Source: Blasia pusilla
Lineage: Eukaryota > Marchantiophyta > Marchantiopsida > Blasiales
Reading direction: 5' to 3'
NCBI GenBank assembly: GCA_050084515.1
Contig: CM114273.1
Coordinates: 33,666,001-33,730,000 of the forward strand
Length of the DNA stretch: 64,000 nt
Part shown: in pieces, positions 12,519 through 24,480 of the stretch
Layout: every line of letters starts with the position of its first letter
How positions within the stretch are numbered: position 1 is the stretch's first letter
Translations under genes and position numbers: made by a program
Notes under the pieces: generated by a model
The model's database searches: none
The model's input: only the letters and a program-made list of their open reading frames with translations
What the model was told of the DNA's origin: nothing

Positions 12519-14960
12519 CTATTTGTCTATGTATCTAATATCTATATCTACAGAGTCTGCGCACTACGGATCCAGGCTACGGTTGGTTCATTCTGGACTC
12601 TGGAGCGTAACGAAGATTCTATTTATAATTAGCTCAGATGTATATATATCTATATTATATCTATCTCCGAGGCCCACCTAGCCACTCTCTCCCTCGCTCG
12701 GCGACGGAGCGAGGATGGATGGATTCCACGGCCGAGGCGGGATCGTTGGCTGGTCGGTGCGGCTTCCGACCCTCCGACCCGCACCCGCTCGTTTGTTTGT
12801 CCGACCGCGGGAGTCATAAAAAACCGCTCACCGCACACGCCGCATTCTCCCTTCACCTTCCGGGATTGAATGCTCTGCTCTGCCGTGCCGCTGCCCAGCG
12901 AACGAGTGCAGAACTCGGCGACGCAGATGCCTTTGCGGCGCTGCTCCCGCCTGGATATCGCTCGTACCGGTCCTCGGACTACCGGCCGGTGGTCGGTCTT
13001 CTTCCTCCTCCCCTCCGTCTCCGTCCGTCCGTCCCTCCATCGTCGCATTTTGCTTCGTGGGCCTTCCCCAGGCGTTAATGCCATCATGTCATCGAACCGC
13101 CCCGTCCACCCGACGCGCCACGGACAGAGGAGGCTTCTTTTGAATCTTTTCCGAAGCCCTCGCAACAACAATAATCAATAATCGATAATCTATCCGCCCG
13201 GCGCAGCGCAGCGCTGCGGGCGAGAAGTAGCCATACAAAGCAGAGCCTCCGGGCAATACATATGAGGGACACATCATTCTTTCTCCGGTACCGCTGTACC
13301 GTCGTAATCTACGACGCGCTGCGATGATTGGATGCGAATGAGAATGTACAGACAGTATCGAGGAGGAGAAGAATGAATGCTCGAGCACAACCGTGGATCG
13401 TGGATGGCGACGACACAAAAATACCGGACCTTCACACGAATCTAGGGCAGGGGAGAAACGGACCGAACCACCGAACACGTACCTTCGATCTCGCGTTCCT
13501 GTGGCCCATGAGTACGTGTACCGGTGGTACTCGGCAGGGACGAGCTGGCAGGCACGCAGCGGCAGCGCTGCTTGACTTTGCTCTCGAGCGGCGAATTGCT
13601 CAGCACATCGAGAAGGCGGGGAAAGGAAAGGGGGAAAAAAAACACACAGCGAAGCGAAACGAGGCTCTCTCTCCTCTCCCTCGTACCGTTCGGTCCGTGC
13701 AAGTAACCGCTCCGTCCATGGATCCGCCATGCGCACCAACAACAAATATCTTGGTATGAATCCAATCCGTCGGCCGATCCGCCAATCTATCTGCACATGC
13801 GCAGCGTCAACTCTTGTTTCGTTACAGCTATACGAGATGGGAGGAGATGAGACGAGGTCCCACATGAATGAAGGAGAAGAGACTGCACGGCGGATTGCGA
13901 GGCTCCTCCTCCTTCCGATCGGCTCCGAAAAGCCAAAAGTCGAGGGCCGAGGCGGTGGGCACTCGGGGGACGGATGCGTGGGGCCGAGCACTGATCATTG
14001 GGCACTCGCACTCTTTCGAGTAATGCCGGGGGCCCATGGTGGACTTTCGGCAACTCGTCGGTGTTCATGTGAGCGCTGCGATCAAATTGGCCGGTAGGGA
14101 GATGTGACCAATAATTCTCAATCATGTGCGGGCTGCTAGGGCGGGCGGTCTATCTACGCAGAAGTCATTAGTTATTGCGCTGCTCCATCACGGACCAGAA
14201 AAGCCATCTCCCGTCATTGCAGCGTCCTCGGACGAAAAGTAGCCATGTGGAGCATTGTAGGACCAAACACGGCTTGAAAACAAGCCCTACACACAAGCGC
14301 TCCAATCAAACCATCGGGAAATATCGTCACCGCTCCCACCCCCATCGCGCTTGCGATCACAACACCACCTGGATTCGCCAACAATCATGTACTCCCACCT
14401 CCCGTCCGTGTCTCTTGTGCTCTCGAGACATCGAGGCTCCTGCGATTTTGCGACCCCAATTTTAGGGTTCTCATGTGTCTCTTGTGCAGCGTTCCTCTCC
14501 ATACCCAGATTCCTCACCTTTTCCCCATCGCTTCATGTGACATTCAGACCGCCCGCCTGCCTCCCTGACAGCTGCATGGCGCTCTTGAGTGGCCCGAACG
14601 TGCTTCCGTTCAATCGCCATCATTGTACCATTATGCTCCCTAGAACATCCCACACAAAACCGCGCAGCGCAGCGCAGCGAAGGGATCCGAATCGACCCCA
14701 ACCCCGGCGATGGCACCGCGAACTTTCTCTCCTCATAAGAAACTCACCTGCGCCGGTGGGGAGCTCGCGTCGCGGCCGTTCGGAAGATTACGAGTTTCGA
14801 GCATTACGAGTCGGGAAAGCACATGGGAAAGCGTTTGGACGCTTCCACTCACATGTTTTGGCGAGTTTCTTGTGGCTGCCTTATTTGGAGCCGTTAATTC
14901 TTGTTGGTTGGAGGGCGTTTAGGGTGCATGGCTATGGGGGGGGACTAAGGAGTTGACGCC

Positions 14961-16609
14961 CTCCTTTCCACCATGAAGTGCATGGATATAGGCTACAGGA
15001 GCTTTGACTCCCCCCCCACCTCCCATGCATGATGAGGATATTATGGATGAAAGATGCGGGGAAGTGGGACAAAGAGGGACTCAAAAAGAGATGGCGTCGA
15101 ACACGACATATCGAGGCGGGAGACATGATATTATGTTCATATATTGGGAAGAATTTTTTTAATTTCTTTTTTTGAGCGGGTATTCTATCCTTGGAGGAAC
15201 AAGGGGGATCCAAAGAGTCCAATTATCCCACATGTCTATATATATATATATATATGGTTTGGTAATATCTTCTCCATGTAGGCCAGGAAATAATCCATAT
15301 GAGGTAGACTAATAAAGTTCATTTCAAGAACCTTTTTCCAAACATACATTTTTGGATACTAGTACAAGACAAAACTTTCCATGAATGAAGGGATGAATGG
15401 AAGAGAACAATCCAATGGGAGTAATTTTTTGTGTGATTGTATAATAACCAAGAAAGAATCCATCTTATTTGATACTTTAAAGTGGACATCCAAGTACTAC
15501 TCGAAACTGGAATTTATGCTCTTTGGTAGAAGAAGACAAGAAATTAAACTAATGACAAAGGACAACAAGAAAGCCATCATACATAGCACAAAGAAAATAG
15601 ACAAGAAAAAAATTAGGGGAGGAGAAACTTATATGGAAAATACAAAAGAGATCACGACTCATGAGGTAAATATAATATGCCACAAATGAGATGTTAATAA
15701 GCCTCATAAAATCATTTAAGAAATGGAAAATATAGAAATCATTGCCTCTAGGACACATACACTCACATGAAGAAGGAGGAACCATGTAGTGTGAACACGC
15801 AGAACGAGAACATGTACAAAGAGAGTGAATAAGCCTCAATCATCCTAGATCTCATATCCTACTCTATATACTTCAAGTAGAGAAAAAATAGATATGACCT
15901 CACAATCAATTCAAAGACCAATTATCTTATTCTAGATGATGAATTTTGGACACATACGATCAATAAACTCTTACTTGAATTGTTACCATACCAAATTACA
16001 AGAGTTTACTTTAGTTTGGAGATACACAAGCCTTATGGAAAAGGGATCAATCAAAGAATTAAAATTCTAATCATAATTATGATCATGATAAGAAAAGAAC
16101 CATCACATGTACACCATAGAGACGTTTCAATTTGTGCCATCTAAAGAAGAACTCCTTCTATAATTTCCCATACCACTTACAAAGGCATTATAAAGACACA
16201 CAAGAAATTCGCAACATTTTCCTTCCTTTTATTGGAAGAAATTGTATATAAGGCACAATATATCCAACCATCTCCAAGTTATTATAGAGGGTTGAAAAGA
16301 GAGTTATTCCAAGCGAGTCAAAGAATTCAAATATCATGATTATGTACGCTTAATAACGAAATTCTGAATTTTTAGTAGTGAATGTCATTGTAGTAATCAC
16401 ATATTACCATTTATTCCCTATTTGATGAATTCAACACTAAGTATGTGGGATCTCCAAAATTCGTGATACAAAACTTAACCAAAAACTTCTATTTGACATA
16501 TTGGGTTATGTGCTCGCACTAGCTTGGAATGATAAGGATTTACCAAAGTCATCAACATACAATACAATTACAGGGGTATAAATCTCCAAACTTTCAATGT
16601 CACCAATGA
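14961..16609. other. AT-rich repeat space, no gene recognised
   Basis: Composition returns to AT-rich. A dinucleotide (AT)n run sits at about 15238-15256. A 102-codon plus frame at 15381-15689 and a 96-codon minus frame at 15549-15839 overlap and show no motif. The minus strand between about 15800 and 16600 may hold further decayed Copia sequence continuing from 16610-16900, but I cannot follow it with confidence. Confidence 0.4.
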
Positions 16610-16900
16610 ATCTTCAAACTTTTATTAATGGCAACAAGAATATGTCTCAGAGTCTCTATCTTCAAATAAGGCTAAATCGATCTTTCCTCATAATAAAGAT
16701 CATTATTGTGTTGTATATAACTTGTAACTACCAGCTTCATTGTACCATCTTGGTTATATTTTACCCTATAAACCAATTTTCAGCCAATAGTTTGCCTACC
16801 AAATAGAAATTCAACGGCGTGTTTAGCTTCTCGCTTTAAAATAGCAAGTTCTTTTTTCATAAATTCAAATTAAATCCATTCTATCTTATATATAACTTCT
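16610..16900 (-). pseudogene. Copia reverse-transcriptase relic (N-terminal part)
   Basis: Read on the minus strand, 16898-16725 gives a frame with FMKKELAILKRE, then TIG-KLVYRVKYNQDGTM. This matches the Ty1/Copia reverse transcriptase start, where 'M..EL..L..N.TW' is followed by 'IG.KWV.K.KYN.DG'. About 60-100 bases further on, ETLRHILVAINKS corresponds to the 'met+R..la.a' block of the same domain. Stops and frame changes interrupt it. No catalytic YVDD motif is visible downstream. It is an old, inactive copy, and its family differs from the better preserved Copia copy at 47846-49505. Confidence 0.55.
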
Positions 16901-17469
16901 CAAATAGAATAATCTAAAATCACCACCATATAAGCATAATATGGTGCGAGTTAGATTTGATTCCTTACTAAACTTAGATAATGCTCATATTCTACATTAA
17001 GAATGGAAATAAATTATTTTATATTTTCATATATTAAACTTATAATCAATCCTAATCACTTAAACACATGTATGAAATGATTGAGAGCCCCACTAAGAAA
17101 TTTTGGACTTAACCATCCCCATTGCTACTCGTTCCCAATCCTTGTTTCTCATTCCATTCTATTGCTAAATTTCCTCTTTCCTCTCTTCTCACTTTAAGTA
17201 ATTGTATAAATTTTAATTTGAGATTAGAATGCACCTCAAGCCAAAATTATGATTTCCAAGCTCAAATCTATTCTTCCATCCATCTTTGGAAGATAGCATT
17301 GTGTGCAATTGTGCACAAGATTATTCCAAACCTTATCATCTTACCCCTCCAACATGAGGATTCTAGTAGGTAACATCTCACATACACATAAAATTGTGCG
17401 TCTTGTAAAATCTAGCATTATCACTACCGTTTGATGTAGGTACATAATTTCTAAGATGAAATCATCAAA
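16901..17469. other. AT-rich DNA, nothing recognised
   Basis: This separates a Copia relic and a Gypsy relic, both on the minus strand. An 83-codon plus frame (17122-17373) has no motif. It may contain decayed element DNA. Confidence 0.4.
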
Positions 17470-18060
17470 TTTTAGCACCTCTACCATGTCATGTCAAATA
17501 ATTGCAGATAAGTTGGGCTTCTCCTATGGACCAAAAAGTATGGAGAAAATGATCTTAAGGATGTATGCCAATTGAAGCAAGATCCAATAGCTATCTATGG
17601 AAAGTATAGGCCTTAATCCCTCAAATATCCTTGTTATAAACCATACTTGCAGAACTATATCCTTAACGTTTATTCTACTCTCTCCACCAACCCATCTACC
17701 TAAAGATGATCCCTAAATATGGTGTGATGATCTATCATCGTATGATTAGAATATGTATGAAACTCTTCTCTAAACTTGGGATCCTAGTTGGTTAACATAT
17801 CTACTAGTAGACCAAAATGACTAAGCACACAATGTAGAAATGAAAAAGTTGCTTTGTCATTTTTTTGGCTAATACCTCCAATTCAATCCACTTGGTAAAT
17901 GCTCCATCATCACCAAATTGAATACACTCCTATGATGATGCCTTGTTAGCCCCAATGAAGTCTACATTCCATTTAACCCCATGATGGGAAAAGGATGAAA
18001 TTTTGGATCATGCAAGGAAAGTTACACGTGTAACTTTTCATGCAATTCATGTACAACCTC
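17470..18060 (-). pseudogene. Ty3/Gypsy integrase relic
   Basis: Minus-strand conceptual translation across stops and frameshifts gives the blocks of a Gypsy integrase core in the right order. VKWNVDFIG is at about 17975-17941 (family: W..DFIGP) and TKWIE at about 17900-17880. DGLVERVNKTL is at about 17697-17665 (family: nG..ErvNktl), and FSPYFLVHRRSP at about 17552-17516 (family: fsPf.l.yGr.P). The order and spacing match the family, but several stops make it non-functional. It lies next to the Gypsy-associated repeat that starts near 18165, though in opposite orientation to the comparable arrangement near 61660-63380. Confidence 0.6.
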
Positions 18061-18164
18061 TCCATGCTCCCAAATGTGCCCACACTTAATCATAAACAAT
18101 GCATATGAACACAAACTCTCATATGTGTGATGGAATGATGAGTATTATTTATAATAAGAATAAT

Positions 18165-18300
18165 TATTGGAGTCTTTATTATTTTTATGACCCTTACAAC
18201 CAAATGCGTGCCAATATGGAACATTACAATATTAACTTTAGTGGAGACAAATTATGATGGAAATGCTTCAGAGTCTCACAACTAGGGATTTACATGTTGA
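18165..18300 (+). repeat. Gypsy-associated repeat, segment 1 of 3
   Basis: It aligns with 61660-61770: both carry an 'accc.cataaccaaatg.g..ccaa' block, a 'tagtgga.ac' block and a 'gatggaaatg' block. Homology breaks near 18300 and resumes near 21635, so a sequence of about 3.3 kb appears inserted. The full uninterrupted relative is at 61660-62460. Confidence 0.5.
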
Positions 18301-18889
18301 AGTGACTCCATTTTTCCAAGAGCGGCTACTTTAAAAGTCCTTTGCCACTTCCAATTTGCAATTTCACTACGTATTCACATGAGTTTACGAGTCCTCATTG
18401 ATTTGTGAGTCTAGAAAACTATTGTTCCATTTGAAACTTCAACAACTTGTATTGAGGTCGTAAGCTTGATTTCAAGTCACATTCATAAATAGTGTATTCT
18501 AGGACTCGCACTTTACGACTATGGGAACTTGCATTAGAATTGTATGAGACTCAAAACTTACAAATCGTTTGCAAGTCTTGGACTCATAAGTAGTCATTTA
18601 TAATTCTGAAAATCAAAACCTTGGCCTTAACTTCCTCTTTCCTTCCTCACCGCTCTTGTGTAGTAAAATTATTCAATATGTGCATTCCACTACTATGAGT
18701 ACTAGACGGTGCTCGTGCTCTGCATGAGTGAAGACCGTCCGAACTTGACGTGCAACCCGTGAGAGTAGATCGAACTGTAACCCATGAGAGGAAGAATACA
18801 AACTAAACTAAACCAATCTTATTGGCCAAAAAAGATACGCGTCATGAGAAGGCGTAACACTTCTTATAAGGGCACTCTCCAATAATAAT

Positions 18890-19400
18890 ATATATTTTAG
18901 AGAGTTTATATAAGGGTTGAGGAGTGATTAGTTTAGGAAAATTAAAGTTTCATGTTTGAACCTCCAATCATTCACCGAATATAATCACAAAGGCAAGCCG
19001 TCACCAAAATATCTCCAATAAAATTGATGAAAAATCTCACATAACACACAAAGAGTTCCATGGCTCTCATGCACACTCTCTGAGTCAAACCAATTCATTC
19101 TCATGGTGAGAGGATGGGGTTACTCACAAGGAATCGAGTATCATAGCTCATCGCCTCATGCTCAAGAGGTTCAACAAGGAGAAAATGATCTCTCCAAGCT
19201 CATTCTCCTTGAGACATACCCTCTCTCCCCAAGTCCTCTATTTGATCCTCCTCAAAGTCTTCCCCTTGGTGACTTGCGCACCAAAGTCACAAATTGATCC
19301 AAAACCTATAACAGTGGGTTAAGAGCCATCTTCCATAAATAGAAATTCAAATCTAACATAATTGGGGAATTTACTCAAAATAGTATGTTCCTCATATAAC
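18890..19400 (+). repeat. Dispersed repeat R, copy 1
   Basis: It shares an approximately 400-base pattern with 28640-29020 (inverted) and, more weakly, with 35270-35530. Shared blocks are 'caccaaaatatctccaataaa', a block with tctcatgcacactctctgag, 'gaggttcaacaaggagaa.atga.ctctccaagct' and 'gggaatttactcaaaatagtatg'. A 64-codon frame at 19103-19297 resembles a frame in copy 2 only because the DNA is homologous. The class is unknown; it could be a MITE or an LTR fragment. Confidence 0.5.
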
Positions 19401-21300
19401 CTCCAAATAGATCTACACAAAAGGGAAACTTATTATAATAGGTAATCCTACTCCCTAGTAGGTCATCCATGATCTACTCAACTCCGCCTTTAATGTCTAC
19501 CAAAACGTCGTACATGAACTTATCGTTCCAGTAGAAAAAGACGTGATTCATTAGAAGAGTTGTATTTGTCATTCTTGAGAAAATGGATGGTATTGGACTT
19601 GGTTACTCTTCCAATGAGAGTAGATTATCCTTCTTGAGAGAATGAGTTAGCCATGACCATTTCTCAAGAAGTTTTAGAGATTGATGAATGAAGACTAATA
19701 TTGGGAAACGCATCATTCATGGGTTTGAGGATAAATGTGTAGCGGTTGCCCGTGACCTTAAACCATGTAGGGAGAGAAAGGAGGATAAAAGATATTTGTC
19801 AAATATGGATAGAGATGGAGTACAAGTAATACATGATTTCCCTTTCCTAAACCCATAGCATATAAAGATTTTCTATGGGTAAGCATTGGTTTGTTCGCTA
19901 TCTATTGTACCATTTTGGAAAAAACATTCATGAACCAAGTCATGCAATCACAAAATTTGATAATACTTCTAATTTTCACATACAGAAGGACTTGGGATTG
20001 TATATTGTATGTCCTCATTTAGTAATATGTAGATGCAAACATACCCCATTGAGTACGTTTTAATATCAATTGTGCAATTTTCCTATTATACAAACCTAAA
20101 GTAATTTATGGAGACTTCATAGTTAGGAATTTCAAGCATGATTGCACAGAAACGTACAGACATATCCGTCCCATAGATGGACATGCCCAACACATGCTCT
20201 ACCCGGGTTCAGGACGCAAGAACGAATGCGTGCTCAGATTCTGGAAGGCGAAAAAAAATTGGCCCGCATGTAGCTTGTATCGTCTTGCCCTTAGCCCACA
20301 TTGGCTTGCGCAAAGCTGACACAATCTACAAAATAGGAAACGATTCCTTAGACTAGATATATGTTGGCTGAGCCTAGATCTACGTTGCGAGCGAGACGGG
20401 ATCGGGTGCGGGCGGTGGGTACTTGGGCCTGCTCGGAGTATAAGTCTTGGGGTATGGACATATGCGTGTGCAAGCTTGATTGTTATTTCAAGGTTATGTG
20501 CGACAAAGAAGTGATTTACTCAGCACACTCATGGGTGATCCCTATTGTTACAGAATGGAGAGTGTATGTTGTGATTCAATAGTGACGAAGAAAATTTTTC
20601 TAGATTATTCATCTTGCATCAACAATTGGTGTAGCTAGAAGGTCTGCCCTTACTCAAAGAAAGGCTCTTGATACGATATTGCTCCATTCCTTATTCTTCT
20701 CCTAGCTTTATTAGATTCTTCTCCTCACTTTGATATATAGATAAGTGAAGTTCATAGTATTATATATTATTTTTTCCAAAATTATTCATTCTAAACTAGA
20801 AGAAATTAAGAGGAGAAAAAGAAGCAAAGTCATTCCTAAGAAACATTAGAAGGAGTTAGATTTCCTTTAGAAAAATATTTCATAGACCTAAAAATGAGTC
20901 TAAATTGAGAAAAAAAGGAGTGGAAAATAACTACCTTGCAAGCAAGTTAAGGTTGCATGTGGACATAGTTTGTGTCCGTAGACTTGTTTATATCCTTCGA
21001 CTCACGTCCACCCTATGGAAGGACTTGTCCATGTGGGCCCCACCTTCCCCCTCTTTCTCATCCCCCCTACTTGTCTCCATGTTCCACACTTTCCCATTTC
21101 TTCCTTCCTCCATCTCCAATCCCTCCCCCTTATTTCCCCACTTGCCCTTGCCTTGCCTTCCACCACCAGCTATAAGTATGGGCCCCACCTCTTGCAATCC
21201 ATGTCCATGGATATATCCACATTTATATGTCCATGTCCTCCCTAAGAACGAACTTCTCTGTCTTTGCGCAACCATGTTTGCGAGTGCAAAAAGTCACTTC
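19401..21300. other. Insertion interior, nothing recognised
   Basis: No frame shows a domain. The 133-codon plus frame at 20905-21306 is proline/serine-rich because of a C/T-rich stretch (21040-21250), and it is overlapped by frames in all directions. I treat it as non-coding. Confidence 0.4.
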
Positions 21301-21634
21301 TTTTGAGGGTTCTTTGTGAGTGTCTTGCAATTTCGTAAATTTTTGTGACTTCTTTACAACAATCTAGACTCACAAGCAATCCCAAATGACTCGCAAAAAT
21401 GTATGTCAAATTTGAGCACCATTTAAGCGTTTTGAAATTGAACTACCACTGACGTGTGAGTGTAAGAAAACATAAATTGCAAGTTGAATTGTAGTTGCAA
21501 ATTGTGAGTCAATCGCAATTTCAAGACTTACAAAATTTGGAGTCTAAAGTGACTCTCTTGTGACTTTACTACGACTCCATCGTGATTTAGTCTTATGACC
21601 CGCAAACTTGCTTCAAATGTAGTAGTGTTTTATG

Positions 21635-22045
21635 GGGATATCAAATGACGATGGTTGTGACTTGCAATTGGAAGAGCATGATCAAACTTTTGGTAGAACT
21701 TGAGAAGAGTTTAAATCACACAAGAGTTAGAATCCAAGGAGAATACAACCTAGCTTAAAGCCTAAGTGAGCATCTGGGGACTCTCCACATTTGAGGTCCT
21801 AATGGCTAGGCCCAAGATATATTAAGAATGAATAAGATGGCATTAGAAACCTAGTTGGAAACATTTTGAGCAGCCAATTATAATGCACCAAAGATCTAGA
21901 TAAATACATAAGTAGAAGTCTTGAAACATGCCTAGAACTTCTAGATTGATAGTTTGGGTTAAAGGCCACAAAAATTGGCCCAAGAGGAATTCCTTGAATA
22001 AATTTGAGGGATGAAATTTCACTCAAACTAGACATGTGGGGGAGA
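21635..22045 (+). repeat. Gypsy-associated repeat, segment 2 of 3
   Basis: It aligns continuously with about 61790-62180. Shared blocks include 'gatggttgtgactt.....ggaagagcatgatcaaa', 'aggcccaagatatatt...gaataagatgg' and 'agattgatagtttgggtt'. Homology ends at a 'gggggagagtct' word near 22040, where about 780 bases not present in the relative follow. Confidence 0.6.
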
Positions 22046-22839
22046 GTCTGTTATAGACTTAAACATATAAGTTTTTTCGCATCACGCTTGCGTGTGGCTC
22101 GTATCAAGCCCACATCGGGCGGGTTCTAAGCCCGACTATAACGTTACGCAAGATAGGTACGTGCCTTGAGACTAGTGTTAGGTGAGAAAGGGGCATGACT
22201 ATTCGTGGGGATAAGTGCAAGGCAAACAAGGTTTGAGATACTTTAGCCAAGCTCCAAGTCAAAACTCTGAGTCAAGAGCAAGAATTAAGGCTCATATGAG
22301 TCGTCAAGATGGGCAAGATGCTATGAGACTAGTCTCAAAATATGAAGGGGGGAAAAAACCATGAGATGCCAAATGGCGGGAGACGAGACGAGTACTAGCT
22401 ATGAGACACAAGCTTTTAGATGTGTGCGGACACTTTAAAGTTTTAGAATCTCTAAGGATACTCCACCAAGCCATCTTTGGGGATGACTAATAAAAAATGA
22501 GTTTGTGGGTCATTAACTTTGTCTGGGATGGGGGCTAAAATCAAGGCTCGAGGTGGAAAATGGGGATGATGGAATTCTAATGGAGAATTCCAAAAGTACC
22601 TAAAGGGTGCTATACTCTCCCTCCCTAATCGCTCAAGACCATGAACAAGGGATTAGCTATGATGCATGTTTGGCTATGTTTTAGGTTTGAGCTAAAGAAC
22701 CATTCGAGACACACCTCCAAGAATTAGTCAATGTGCTTTGATATAGGAAAATGACTTGGGGAGATTGGTTGAGGCTTGGGGAGCACGGTTCCTAGGAAGA
22801 TCATATGCAATTAGGAAGATTTGGGGCCGATTAGTGGCC
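22046..22839. mobile_element. About 780-base insertion in the Gypsy-associated repeat
   Basis: The sequence starting tgttatagacttaaacata directly follows a purine-rich gtgggggagag word, and it ends before homology to about 62170 resumes near 22840. A polypurine tract followed by TGTTA is what the start of a 3' LTR would look like, so it could be a solo LTR or LTR fragment. I see no clear terminal CA or target duplication. The alternative is a deletion in the relative. Confidence 0.3.
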
Positions 22840-23170
22840 TCAACCTTAGCCCTTGGAGATTTCTTCATTACTCTCGAAACGCGCAACCACTTGAGTCTTG
22901 AGACTCAAACCAAGACTTCCGCTTACAAAGCTTAAGATCAAGAGTGCTTGGAGGCAAAGCAAGGAGAAGTAGAGGTTGAATTTTAAAATGGTGATCCACT
23001 TATAGACATAAACCCTAGTCCTTGATCCAAGGCTTAGATATTCAGTTTCAATTAGAGACTTGTTAGAGATCCATTGAGTATTTGGGACCATCAAGCTTGC
23101 TAGCCCTATTTCAAGTCCCTACACTATTAAGGAAGTACGTCTTAAGTCTTGAATGACGTGCCTATTGCAT
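22840..23170 (+). repeat. Gypsy-associated repeat, segment 3 of 3
   Basis: It aligns with 62165-62460. Shared blocks include 'aaaccctagtccttgatccaaggcttagatatt.agtt', 'tttcaagtccctacactatta' and 'aagtcttgaatga'. Beyond about 23170 I see no match to the relative. Confidence 0.55.
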
Positions 23171-24480
23171 TGGGGAGTGAGGGCTTACGCCGATATCTGA
23201 TCTTGTCTAGATATGATAAGCTTGAGGGATGACTCAAGACCTAAACTTGAGAGAACTAAGGTTGGTTACCATAACCATGACTCATGTGAGTGTTTTTAGG
23301 TGTAAATCAGTAACGAGAGCATGGCTTGCTAAACGAAAGCTTCTGTGACTATTGACTTAAATTTTAAACATTCTTTGTTATATAATTTAGAATTCTTAAA
23401 TCAATATACCAATCATAATTAATAACATGTTATATATCATATGTTCAATTGTCTTATGGATGCTCACAAAGAGAGTTCTTTTTCTATATCTATAACTACA
23501 AGTTTTTCCCTCCACCAAGAACTCTTTTTATAACATTATTCTACTTTTTCCAACATATTAATGACCAAAAATAATTAGGGTGTTTAGATTTCCTATTTGC
23601 TTGATTTCTTCTCCAATTATGATTAGGAATTAGAAAAAAAGGTTTCTTTTAGAAAGTTTATTATGGGACTTTTCATGTTGAGCAAATTTGTTAATCCAAG
23701 ATTAATTTTCTAGTAATCAATTTTTTCAAATCACCTCTTTTAATTTATTTCTCTTAATGTAGTCTTTGCAAAGACAAAAGGGGAAGAAGATTTATATGCT
23801 TGTCTAAGTGTACATTTTGTGTATAACATTGCGCATCAATTATAATATTTCTTCTAATTAATATTACAAGATTTTAGCAAGTTTGGAGCTATGGTAACAT
23901 ATATTGCCACCATTAAACACATCAAATTGTGGAAAAAGGTCCAATATTCAAAATATAATTCAATGCTAATATCTTATTTAGTTTCATAACAAAACAAAAT
24001 TCTCTCCTTAATTCCTATCACTCACTAAGCTCATTTTCATGTCAATTCTTTATATATATAAAGAATTGACATAAACCCTCATTTTTTCTTTCTATATTGT
24101 CTATATCAAGCTCTAAAACATATATCTCTCATACTTAAGGCTCACAAAAGATTTGGGAAATTTCTAAAGCAAATCATAAAATATTCATGTTTTCAACTGT
24201 AATATAGGCAAGAAATAAGTGCCAGATAACCAAAATTTGGCACCAAATATTTGGGTATTTTACAAATTTCTTAATTTCATATTAGGATGACGAAATTTTT
24301 TCCTTAAATAATTAAGGGTATGATAACATATTATTACATCCCCTACTAAGAGTGGCTAAAATTGGCTCTGGATGGTGGTTGCGACACATCCATGGTGAGT
24401 GCAAAGACACAACACGATGTCCACGTGTACAATTCATGTATGTGGCGGCTCAGTATCCGTCGGATAAGTGTGAGGATTTA
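23171..24480. other. AT-rich DNA, nothing recognised
   Basis: No coding frame of note is present. It contains a perfect palindrome at 24039-24072. Composition becomes less AT-rich from about 24350. Confidence 0.5.
24039..24072. repeat. Perfect 34-base palindrome
   Basis: Two 17-base arms (atgtcaattctttatat and its exact complement) meet without a spacer. It can extrude as a cruciform. No function is assigned. Confidence 0.9.

Larger units (their letters stand above)
8440..14960. other. GC-rich, CpG-containing island of 6.5 kb without a recognised gene
   Basis: Base composition changes sharply near 8440 and again near 14960. Inside, CpG is common, whereas the flanking repeat space is AT-rich and CpG-poor. 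Many overlapping frames are open on both strands, the longest being 300 codons on the minus strand at 13089-13991. None shows a domain, stable hydrophobic pattern or coding-like composition. Microsatellites are frequent. G-box-like CACGTG words occur near 9184 and 9849, and a TATA-rich stretch lies at 12637-12660. The closest comparison in the window is the GC-rich 5' flank of the VPS2 gene. Inference: gene-proximal unmethylated DNA such as a promoter, long UTR or non-coding RNA locus. Confidence 0.45.
18301..21634. mobile_element. 3.3-kb insertion splitting the Gypsy-associated repeat, CACTA-like at one end
   Basis: This stretch is absent from the uninterrupted relative near 61770-61800. Its right end reads ...atgtagtagtg (21617-21627), the inverse of a CACTACTACAT terminus as in CACTA transposons. 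Both subterminal zones (18300-18610 and 21300-21610) are rich in gtgagtc / gactc / gcaagtc words, as expected of subterminal repeats. A clean matching left terminus is not visible, and no transposase is seen. It contains a copy of the dispersed repeat (18890-19400). The CACTA assignment is tentative; the nesting is better supported. Confidence 0.35.

Noticed and set aside
13089-13991. 300-codon minus-strand frame, the longest in the window
   Set aside because: It sits in the GC-rich island where frames on both strands stay open, has no domain or repeated motif, an Arg/Ser/Pro-rich composition, and overlaps equally long plus-strand frames.
20905-21306. 133-codon Pro/Ser-rich plus frame
   Set aside because: It covers a C/T-rich low-complexity stretch with overlapping frames in other phases and on the other strand, and no motif.
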